A DNA stretch of 9,123 nt from an uncultured Gammaproteobacteria bacterium (GTDB taxonomy: Bacteria; Pseudomonadota; Gammaproteobacteria; Rariloculales; Rariloculaceae). Numbering within the stretch: position 1 is the first letter of the stretch; each line of letters starts with the position of its first letter. Under the pieces are notes generated by a model, which worked only from the letters and a program-made list of their open reading frames with translations, made no database searches and was not told the DNA's origin. The DNA lies in the NCBI GenBank assembly GCA_946887385.1, contig CAMPKU010000187.1:1-9123 (forward strand). The letters are read 5' to 3'. Both the position numbers and the translations under genes were made by a program. Positions 1 through 5,483 of the stretch are shown here, piece after piece.

Positions 1-2
1 CG

Positions 3-263
3 ACGCCGAGCTCGATGGACCTGCGTTATGCCACATTGCTGTCGAGCACCAATGCCTGCGGGGCGCCGCCTCAGTCGGGGGACGTCGGCCTGGGCGCGGG
101 CGCGCAAATCATTGCGCCCGGGGATGCGTCGAATTCGGTGCTCGTCGAGCGCATGGGCCGGCGCGACGCCAACGCTATGCCGCCGCTCGCATCCAACCTG
201 GTCGATACGGACGGCATTGCGCTGCTGCGGCAATGGATCGACGGGCTCGCGACTTGCCAGTAA
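3..263 (+). CDS. C-terminal fragment of a cytochrome-c/PQQ-dehydrogenase-like protein (5' end outside window)
   Basis: The reading frame is open from the left edge to TAA at 261-263, so only the last 86 or so residues are present. They contain the pattern APGD..NSVL.ERM, then MPPL, then VD..GI.LL.QWI, and end in Cys-Gln. This arrangement is typical of the C-terminal haem-domain-like tail of exported PQQ-dependent sugar dehydrogenase or SO2930-type diheme cytochrome proteins, where the MPPL methionine is a candidate axial haem ligand. No CxxCH motif lies in the visible part, so haem binding cannot be shown. By family such proteins work in the periplasm. The ATG at 15 is internal, because the frame stays open upstream of it and the similarity continues. 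The stop is 39 bp before glnS. The family assignment is from motif resemblance only and the real start is not in the window. Confidence 0.6.
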   Translation, partial: TPSSMDLRYATLLSSTNACGAPPQSGDVGLGAGAQIIAPGDASNSVLVERMGRRDANAMPPLASNLVDTDGIALLRQWIDGLATCQ

Positions 264-264
264 A

Positions 265-294
265 TTGAGTTTGGCCGAGCGATTGAACGACAAT
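265..294 (+). promoter_or_regulatory. Possible sigma70-type promoter for glnS
   Basis: TTGAGT at 265-270 and GACAAT at 289-294 are separated by 18 bp, a weak match to the -35/-10 consensus in the 39-bp gap before glnS. Initiation about 7 bp after the -10 would fall almost on the ATG at 303, giving a leaderless or near-leaderless message. That fits the lack of any visible Shine-Dalgarno sequence. Readthrough from the upstream gene is the alternative. Confidence 0.25.
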
Positions 295-302
295 GCGCGC
301 CC

Positions 303-2024
303 ATGGAAACCGAAGACGGGAACGAAGCCACACGCGGCCGCGACTTCATCAGTCAGATCGTCGCGGAAGACGTTGCGGCCGGTAAGAACGGCGGGCGAGT
401 GCAGACGCGCTTTCCCCCGGAGCCGAACGGCTACTTGCACATCGGCCACGCAAAGGCCATTTGCGTCGACTTCGGTATCGCGCGCGACTTCGGCGGCACC
501 TGCTTTTTGCGCTTCGACGACACCAATCCGGAACGTGAAACCGAAGAGTTCGTCGAGAGCATCAAGCGCGACGTGAGCTGGCTCGGGTTCGACTGGGGCG
601 ACCGCTTGCGCCACGCGTCGGATTACTTCCACACAATGCACGACTGCGCCATCGCGCTCATCGAGCGAGGGCTCGCGTACGTCGATCACCAGAACGCCGA
701 AGAGATCCGCAAGAACCGCGGCACGCTGACGGAGCCCGGCAAGAACGGCCCCTACCGCGACCGTTCGGTCGAGGAGAACCTGCGGCTGTTCGAGGGCATG
801 CGGCGCGGTGAATTCGATGAAGGCGCGTGCGTATTGCGCGCCAAGATCGATATGGCATCGCCGAACATCAATTTGCGTGATCCCACGCTGTATCGAATCC
901 GTAAAGTGCCGCACCAGCGCACGGGCAACGAATGGTGCATTTACCCGATGTATGACTACGCGCATACATTGTCGGACGCCATCGAAGGCACGACACACTC
1001 GCTCTGCACGCTCGAGTTCGAGGATCACCGGCCGCTGTACGACTGGTTCTTGGATCAGCTCTGGCAGGGAAAGCCGAGCCGGCCGCGGCAAATCGAATTC
1101 TCGCGCGCCAATCTCATGTACACGGTGACGAGCAAGCGCAAGCTGAAACAGCTCGTCGACGAGCAGCATGTCGAAGGCTGGGACGACCCGCGCATGCCCA
1201 CGCTGGCGGGCATCCGCCGCCGCGGCTATACGCCTAAGTCGATCGTCGAGTTCGTACACCGGATCGGCACCACGAAGAAGGAAAAGGTGGCCGAGCTCGG
1301 CCAGCTCGAAGGTTGCGTACGCGAGCACTTGAACGACATGGCGCCGCGGCGTTTTGCGGTGCTCGATCCGCTGCGAGTGATCATCGATACGTACGCCGAG
1401 GGCGAGGAGGAGTGGCTCGAGGCCGCGAACCATCCGAGCAAGCCCGAGCTCGGCAGTAGGCAGGTGCCGTTCGCGCGCGAGATTCTCATCGAGCGCGACG
1501 ATTTCATGGAAAACGCGCCGGGCAAGTTCCACCGCTTGAAGCCCGGCGGCGAAGTGCGCTTGCGCTACGCCTACATCGTGAAGTGCGAGCGCGTGGTGAA
1601 GGACGCCGCCGGCAACGTCGTGGAGCTGCACTGCAGCCACGATCCCGCCTCGCGCAGCGGATCCGACGAATCGGGTCGCAAGGTGAAGGGCACCATCCAC
1701 TGGGTGGCGGAGAAGCGCGCGCGTTACGCTGCCGTGCGGCTTTACGATCGCTTGTTCTCCGTGCCTTTCCCCGGCGACGACATCGCGAAGGAGCTGAACC
1801 CGCACTCGCTGAAGATCGTGACGCGCGCGGCGCTCGAGCCCAAGCTCATCGAGGCGCAGCCGGAGGAGCGGTTTCAGTTCGAGCGGCTGGGTTATTTCAC
1901 GGCCGACAGCACGCTGTCGAAGCCCGGAGCGCCCGTGTTCAACCGGACGGTGACCTTGCGCGACTCGTGGGCCAAGCTCGAGGCAGAAGCGCTGGCGACA
2001 TTGCCGCGCGCAGGGGCGGACTGA
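303..2024 (+). CDS. glnS: Glutamine--tRNA ligase (GlnRS)
   Basis: Cytoplasmic class I aminoacyl-tRNA synthetase that charges tRNA-Gln with glutamine using ATP. The 573-aa protein is close to E. coli GlnRS (554 aa). Visible signatures are [14 protein letters not shown] at residues 36-49 (the HIGH ATP site at 46-49), RFDDTNP at 70-76, the acceptor-stem/active-site block [17 protein letters not shown] at about 232-248, and the KMSKS-type loop VTSKRKL at 275-281, followed by [15 protein letters not shown]. The C-terminal half is the beta-barrel anticodon-binding region. The KMSKS-type loop has Thr276 where E. coli has Met, with the following Ser-Lys-Arg intact. The [11 protein letters not shown] form and DDTNPE separate it from GluRS (GltX). 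ATG 303 is the first in-frame start, but no good ribosome-binding site precedes it. The TGA shares its last base with the next ATG, suggesting coupled translation with the DUF2845 gene. Confidence 0.97.
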   Translation: METEDGNEATRGRDFISQIVAEDVAAGKNGGRVQTRFPPEPNGYLHIGHAKAICVDFGIARDFGGTCFLRFDDTNPERETEEFVESIKRDVSWLGFDWGDRLRHASDYFHTMHDCAIALIERGLAYVDHQNAEEIRKNRGTLTEPGKNGPYRDRSVEENLRLFEGMRRGEFDEGACVLRAKIDMASPNINLRDPTLYRIRKVPHQRTGNEWCIYPMYDYAHTLSDAIEGTTHSLCTLEFEDHRPLYDWFLDQLWQGKPSRPRQIEFSRANLMYTVTSKRKLKQLVDEQHVEGWDDPRMPTLAGIRRRGYTPKSIVEFVHRIGTTKKEKVAELGQLEGCVREHLNDMAPRRFAVLDPLRVIIDTYAEGEEEWLEAANHPSKPELGSRQVPFAREILIERDDFMENAPGKFHRLKPGGEVRLRYAYIVKCERVVKDAAGNVVELHCSHDPASRSGSDESGRKVKGTIHWVAEKRARYAAVRLYDRLFSVPFPGDDIAKELNPHSLKIVTRAALEPKLIEAQPEERFQFERLGYFTADSTLSKPGAPVFNRTVTLRDSWAKLEAEALATLPRAGAD

Positions 2025-2362
2025 TGCTCCACGCGAAGCGCTGGGCTTGCGGTGCGGTGGCCGTCGCCGTTGCGCTCTTGGCGTGGGACGCGAACGCTCA
2101 ACGCACCATGCGCTGCGGCAACGGCCGGCTCGTGGACTTAGGAATGGTGGCTGCAGAGATTTTGGCGCGTTGCGGCGAGCCGAAAAACCGCAGCAGTGAG
2201 GAAATTCCGGTGCGCGCGCGTCTACCGAACGGCGCCGTGATACAGACCGGCACCACGCGCGTCGAGCGCTGGACGTACGAGCGCGGGCAGGGAGAGTTCG
2301 ACGCGCTGCTCACGTTCGAGGACGACAAGCTCGTGAGCATCGAGATCTTGGCGCAGCGCTAG
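2024..2362 (+). CDS. DUF2845-family exported protein
   Basis: A 112-aa protein of unknown function. Residues 1-25 look like a Sec signal peptide: positive H-A-K-R, an alanine/valine/leucine core at about 9-20, and the cleavage motif ANA before Gln26. The mature part has MRCGNGRLVDLG at about 29-40, then AAEILARCGEPK at about 43-54, then ERWTY at 81-85, and a C-terminal FEDDKLVSIEIL strand. This matches the DUF2845 layout of CGN...G.....V...CGEP...E.W.Y.......F..G.L..I. The two cysteines of the mature protein (31 and 50) could form a periplasmic disulfide, which is an inference. The start ATG overlaps the glnS stop by one base (TGATG), so translation probably depends on glnS ribosomes. An open frame continues upstream of this ATG within glnS, but it is only out-of-frame glnS sequence. 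Confidence 0.85.
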   Translation: MLHAKRWACGAVAVAVALLAWDANAQRTMRCGNGRLVDLGMVAAEILARCGEPKNRSSEEIPVRARLPNGAVIQTGTTRVERWTYERGQGEFDALLTFEDDKLVSIEILAQR

Positions 2363-2365
2363 CGC
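2356..2365. repeat. 10-bp perfect palindrome at convergent gene ends
   Basis: GCGCTAGCGC spans the stop codon of the DUF2845 gene and reaches to 1 bp before the convergent LysR-gene stop. It has no loop and no T-tract, so it is not a convincing intrinsic terminator. It may be chance in GC-rich DNA. Confidence 0.3.
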
Positions 2366-2366
2366 G

Positions 2367-3308
2367 TCACGCGGCGTCTCCCGCCGGTGCGTCGAGTGTC
2401 TCGGCGTGCGTGGCTTCGACGAGCCAGTCTGCGAACTCTCGCACCTGCGGCTTGGTTCTCGCGGCAGGCGATTCAACCACGTAATAGGCGCGCGACGAGG
2501 CTACCTTCTTCTTGAAGGGCGCCACGAGCTTGCGATCGCGCAGCAATTGCTTGAGCAACGGATGGCGCCCGAGTGCAACGCCATGGCCGTCGAGCGCGGC
2601 CTGAATGAGCTGATCGTAGTGCGTGAAATGCATCTTGCCTGCGGGCTCGAAGTCGCGCAGTCCAAGCGCATGGAACCACAGCTCCCAGTCGAGCCACGCC
2701 GCCCGCGTATGCTCGAGATATAGCAGCACGTGACGGTGCAAGTCCTCGGCGGTCACGAGCGGAACGTCGGGATCGCTCGCGAGCGCCGGGCTGCAAACCG
2801 GAAAAACCGTTTCGCCGAACAGCAGCCGCCCGCTCGTGGCGCTGCGCTCTGGCACGTAGCGCACCGCAAGATCGACTTGCGCCTGTTCCAGGTCGTCCAC
2901 GATGCCGTTCGTGGCGGAGATCCGCACGTCGAGCTGCGGATGGTTGCGCGTGAAACCGGCCAGGCGCGGTATCAGCCACAGCGATGCGAATCCGGGCGTG
3001 GTCGCAACCACCACAGTGTTCGTCGTCGCCGTGCGGTGCAGCCGTCGCGCGCTGTCGTGCAGCTTCTGTAGAGCCTCCTGTGCAGCTCTATAGAAGTGCT
3101 GGCCGTGCTCCGTGAGCAGCAGCGCGCGGGCGCGACGCTGGAACAGTTTGACCTTGAGGTGCTCCTCGAGCTGTTGAATCTGCCGGCTCACGGCGGATTG
3201 CGTCAGATTCAGCTCGGCTGCGGCCTTCGTGAACGACAGGTTCCGCGCGGCGGCTTCGAACGCCAGCAGCGGGTCTAGCGGCGGGACGTCGTAGCGTTGA
3301 TTACGCAT
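2367..3308 (-). CDS. LysR-family transcriptional regulator (GcvA/AmpR-like)
   Basis: A 313-aa DNA-binding regulator of normal LysR length. The N-terminal winged helix-turn-helix covers about residues 10-68: LDPLLAFEAAARNLSFTKAAAE, then LNLTQSAVSRQIQQLEE with the recognition helix at about 36-48, then FQRRARALLLTEHG. A linker helix at about 72-92 leads to the effector-binding domain from about 97 on (VVVATTPGFASLWLIPRL at 99-116, a typical start of RD-I; DLAVRY at 146-151). The LDPLLAFEAAAR.LSFT start and overall pattern resemble the GcvA/AmpR group, but the effector cannot be read from the sequence. It is convergent with the DUF2845 gene (4 bp between stops) and divergent from the small membrane-protein gene and osmC-like gene. 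By common LysR layout those divergent genes are the first candidate targets. Confidence 0.93.
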   Translation of the reverse strand: MRNQRYDVPPLDPLLAFEAAARNLSFTKAAAELNLTQSAVSRQIQQLEEHLKVKLFQRRARALLLTEHGQHFYRAAQEALQKLHDSARRLHRTATTNTVVVATTPGFASLWLIPRLAGFTRNHPQLDVRISATNGIVDDLEQAQVDLAVRYVPERSATSGRLLFGETVFPVCSPALASDPDVPLVTAEDLHRHVLLYLEHTRAAWLDWELWFHALGLRDFEPAGKMHFTHYDQLIQAALDGHGVALGRHPLLKQLLRDRKLVAPFKKKVASSRAYYVVESPAARTKPQVREFADWLVEATHAETLDAPAGDAA

Positions 3309-3447
3309 GCAAAAAATTCATGTATAGGATGCAGAAAGACCGTTTGTGATGGGCTTATGACAACAGCATTATGGCCGCCGTGCTAGTGGGGCGTTGGATC
3401 GAAAGGCCCCTGGATCATACGGAAACATCATGCAAAGGAGTCTCATC
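3309..3447. promoter_or_regulatory. Divergent intergenic region: lysR-type gene (-) / small membrane protein gene (+)
   Basis: This 139-bp AT-richer gap should hold promoters for both directions. On the minus strand a TATACA -10-like hexamer lies at 3326-3321, which would place the start of transcription a few bases before the LysR ATG (no good -35 seen). A near-exact 9-bp direct repeat, ATGCAAAAA at 3307-3315 and ATGCAGAAA at 3329-3337, has a 22-bp period (two helical turns), and a related ATGCAAAGG sits at 3430-3438. GGGGC at 3388-3392 and GCCCC at 3406-3410 could pair in the leader of the small gene. None of these is proven to be an operator. Confidence 0.4.
3434..3440 (+). promoter_or_regulatory. 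Strong ribosome-binding site deciding the start of the small membrane protein
   Basis: AAAGGAG lies 7 bp before ATG 3448. In-frame upstream ATGs at 3394 and 3430 lack such a site, so 3448 is the preferred start. Confidence 0.75.
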
Positions 3448-3609
3448 ATGTCCAACCGAATCGAACGAGCGCGGCGCCGGGTACGGCCCGTAGCCACTGC
3501 GTTGGCCCGCCCGAGCGACCTCTTCGGCGAAAGCCTGCCGGAGCTGGCGCTAGTGGTGGCCGTCGTCGCCACGGTAGTCAGCGCCGCGCTGGCGCTCGGC
3601 GGCGGCTGA
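3448..3609 (+). CDS. Small single-pass membrane protein, unknown function
   Basis: A 53-aa protein that I do not recognise. Residues 5-13 are strongly basic (ERARRRVRP begins the stretch), residues 14-29 form a polar linker ending in ESLPE, and residues 30-50 (LPELALVVAVVATVVSAALAL) are a clear hydrophobic helix. The protein ends in Gly-Gly-Gly. The charge pattern predicts an inner-membrane helix with the N-terminus in the cytoplasm. A strong ribosome-binding site at the right distance and codons like those of the neighbours support that it is real. The osmC-like gene follows after 56 bp with a nearly copied initiation site, so the two may be expressed together. Alternative longer starts (3394, 3430) would add residues with no hydrophobic character. 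A chance ORF cannot be fully excluded, because the opposite strand is also open here. Confidence 0.6.
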   Translation: MSNRIERARRRVRPVATALARPSDLFGESLPELALVVAVVATVVSAALALGGG

Positions 3610-3653
3610 CGCGCGCCCTCTTGCTTCGCGGCCCGTAGAATGGGGGCGACGAG

Positions 3654-3660
3654 AAAGGAG
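3654..3660 (+). promoter_or_regulatory. Ribosome-binding site of the OsmC-family gene
   Basis: AAAGGAG sits 5 bp before ATG 3666. A TAGAAT hexamer at 3636-3641 could be a -10 element, but no fitting -35 is visible. Confidence 0.7.
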
Positions 3661-3665
3661 ACATC

Positions 3666-4115
3666 ATGTCCGAGCATCGAGCCACGATCGATTGGCAGCG
3701 CAGCAGCGCCGACTTCACCTACCTCACTTACAACCGCGCGCACGACTGGCGGTTCACCGCGGCAACGGTGCCGGCGTCGGCGACGAAGGAGTACCGAGGC
3801 GACGAAAGCCGCGTGAATCCCGAAGAGGCCCTCGTGGCGGCGCTGTCGTCGTGTCACATGCTCACGTTTCTCGCCGTGGCCGCGAAACGCAAGCTGTCGC
3901 TCGATGCCTATCGCGACGAAGCCGTGGGCGTGCTCGAGAAGAACGCCGAAGGCAAGCTCGCGATTACTCGAGTTACGTTGCGGCCTACGATTCGATGGTC
4001 GGCCGGTGTAACGGTGTCGGCCGAGGATCTGGCCAAGATGCATCACGACGCGCACGAAGGATGCTTCATCGCGAGCTCCGTGAAGACCGAGGTCGTCGTC
4101 GATCCGCAGCCCTGA
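3666..4115 (+). CDS. OsmC-family peroxiredoxin-like protein
   Basis: A 149-aa cytoplasmic protein of the OsmC/Ohr superfamily, which uses a reactive cysteine pair to reduce organic hydroperoxides. The two family cysteines are present: Cys63 in LSSCHMLTFL (helix start) and Cys133 in EGCFIASSVK. These correspond to the peroxidatic/resolving pair of E. coli OsmC. The segment NPEEALVAALSSCH at 51-64 is the family hallmark, and HHDAHEGCF at 126-134 matches the second site. The N-terminal beta-strand region has W10, F17 and W28. The length fits OsmC rather than larger fusions. The start is set by AAAGGAG 5 bp upstream. It is convergent with the FAD-oxidoreductase gene (21 bp between stops). Peroxide detoxification beside a lipid-modifying operon is suggestive, but a functional link is only inference. 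A general OsmC-like role without peroxidase activity is also possible. Confidence 0.92.
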   Translation: MSEHRATIDWQRSSADFTYLTYNRAHDWRFTAATVPASATKEYRGDESRVNPEEALVAALSSCHMLTFLAVAAKRKLSLDAYRDEAVGVLEKNAEGKLAITRVTLRPTIRWSAGVTVSAEDLAKMHHDAHEGCFIASSVKTEVVVDPQP

Positions 4116-4126
4116 GCTTGCGCCTG

Positions 4127-4136
4127 ACGCGCGCGT
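4127..4136. repeat. 10-bp palindrome between convergent genes
   Basis: ACGCGCGCGT is self-complementary and lies directly before the TAA of the minus-strand oxidoreductase gene, in the 21-bp gap after the osmC-like gene. There is no T-run, so a terminator role is unsupported. Confidence 0.25.
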
Positions 4137-5483
4137 TTACCGCGCCGCGAGCGCTACCTTCTTGTACAACGTCTGCGCATTACCGCCGGCGTCGTACTTC
4201 GCCTTGAGCTTCCGATAAGCCGCGCCGTTGTAGAGCGCGTCGAACTCCGCTTCGCTCAAGAAGGTGGACGAGTACAGCATCTTGATGCCGCCCAAGTCGA
4301 AGCACTTGCGATCGAGGATCTTCGTGTAGTGATACGGCGGCATGCCGACGGGCCGCTGAACTTGGCAGTAGCAACCCAAGTTGAAGTAGAGCTCGTTCGG
4401 CACGACCGGATACAACGTGGGACTGCGCGGCGCCTTGATCGGCACGGCCGCCCACGGCCGCCCGCCCAAGTCGACGTTATCGATCGCGAACCGGATCAGC
4501 TCTTCGCCGTGCCGCCAGGGCACTTCCCAGTCTTGGATCAACGGCTCCATGCGCTCGTCGTGAATTCCGAGCTTGCCGAGCGCCTTGCGCTTGGCGGCCA
4601 CGTATTTCGTGTAAAACGCCGAGTTGCGCCAGCGCAAGGGCGCGTGGCGGCGAAACAGGTCGTAGAACCCCGTTTCCGGCACGTTCCAGAACCAATCGGG
4701 GTCGTAGCGGAAGATGTAGTCGAAGGTACTGAGGTAAACGTCGCGGCGCGTCTCCACGAGCTTGTAGAACACGCTGCGCCGCACGATGTCGTCGCACCAC
4801 GGCGCCTTGTCGACGAAGCGCCCGGTCATCAGGAAAAACCGGTTGTCCCCGAAGAACAGCCCTTCAACGAAGTGCAGGTCGGGCGACTCGGTGGCCACGC
4901 GCAGCGCCTCGAGGTATGCGGCCGCGTTGCGGAATTTCTCCATGTGCAGGTGCACGAAGGGCCCCGCAGGATGCAGCGCAATCTTGGCCCGGAGGATATA
5001 GCCGAGCGTTCCGTAGGAGTTCGGTAGCGCGTTGAACAGATCTGCGTGCTCGTTGTCGGGGCGTGCCGTGACGATCGTGCCGCCGGGCAGCAGCACGTCG
5101 GCCTCGCGCAAGCCGTCGTGCACGAACCCGTAGCGGAAACACGTCGACTCGATGCCGATACCTACCGTGGCTCCGCCCACCGTAATGTGCTTGAGCTCGG
5201 GGGCCACGAGGGGCAGAAAGCCGCGTTCGAGGCAGTACCGTACAACGGTCTCGTAAGTGGTGAGCCCTTCGACCTCGACGGTGCGCGCCGCTGCGTCGAG
5301 CCCGAGCACGTGGTTGAATTCGCCGAGCGACAAGCGGCGCGCCGCGGCGCCGCGCGGCTGATATCGGAACAGATTCGAGATCGTCGACTTCTCGAGCCGG
5401 AGCGGGCCGGGACCGCTTTGCCAGTTGCTCGTGAGCCGCGCGACCTTCAGCTCGTAGCTGTCAGGGGTGATCGCGGTAGACAT
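4137..5483 (-). CDS. DHCR24-like FAD-binding oxidoreductase, candidate TmsA/BfaA-type methylene-lipid reductase
   Basis: A 448-aa flavoprotein of the FAD_binding_4 (VAO/PCMH) fold. The FAD-binding loop is ITVGGATVGIGIESTCFRYG at residues 100-119, followed by DLFNALPNSYGTLGYILRAK at 148-167. The stretches HFVEGL..G....LMTG, ELYFNLGCYC and a C-terminal MLYSSTFLSEAEFDALYNG closely resemble the delta(24)-sterol reductase DHCR24 layout, which reduces a C=C bond. Actinobacterial TmsA/BfaA, which reduces 10-methylene to 10-methyl acyl chains, is a homologous flavoprotein. The start at ATG 5483 (MSTAITPDSY) overlaps the end of the upstream methyltransferase gene by 23 bp. A longer frame would begin with TTG at 5561 and run inside that gene, so I reject it. 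Translational coupling to a lipid methyltransferase makes a lipid substrate likely. Sterol-like or other substrates remain possible. There is no signal peptide. Confidence 0.88.
   Translation of the reverse strand: MSTAITPDSYELKVARLTSNWQSGPGPLRLEKSTISNLFRYQPRGAAARRLSLGEFNHVLGLDAAARTVEVEGLTTYETVVRYCLERGFLPLVAPELKHITVGGATVGIGIESTCFRYGFVHDGLREADVLLPGGTIVTARPDNEHADLFNALPNSYGTLGYILRAKIALHPAGPFVHLHMEKFRNAAAYLEALRVATESPDLHFVEGLFFGDNRFFLMTGRFVDKAPWCDDIVRRSVFYKLVETRRDVYLSTFDYIFRYDPDWFWNVPETGFYDLFRRHAPLRWRNSAFYTKYVAAKRKALGKLGIHDERMEPLIQDWEVPWRHGEELIRFAIDNVDLGGRPWAAVPIKAPRSPTLYPVVPNELYFNLGCYCQVQRPVGMPPYHYTKILDRKCFDLGGIKMLYSSTFLSEAEFDALYNGAAYRKLKAKYDAGGNAQTLYKKVALAAR

Noticed and set aside
1583..2023. 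Upstream in-frame extension of the DUF2845 gene within glnS
   Set aside because: The translated part is out-of-frame glnS; the signal peptide starts exactly at ATG 2024.
2356..2370. Possible bidirectional terminator between the DUF2845 and LysR genes
   Set aside because: The palindrome has no loop and no T-tract on either strand.
3369..4055. 228-aa minus-strand open frame opposite the small membrane gene and osmC-like gene
   Set aside because: The osmC-like gene on the other strand has clear catalytic motifs and a ribosome-binding site; this frame has neither.
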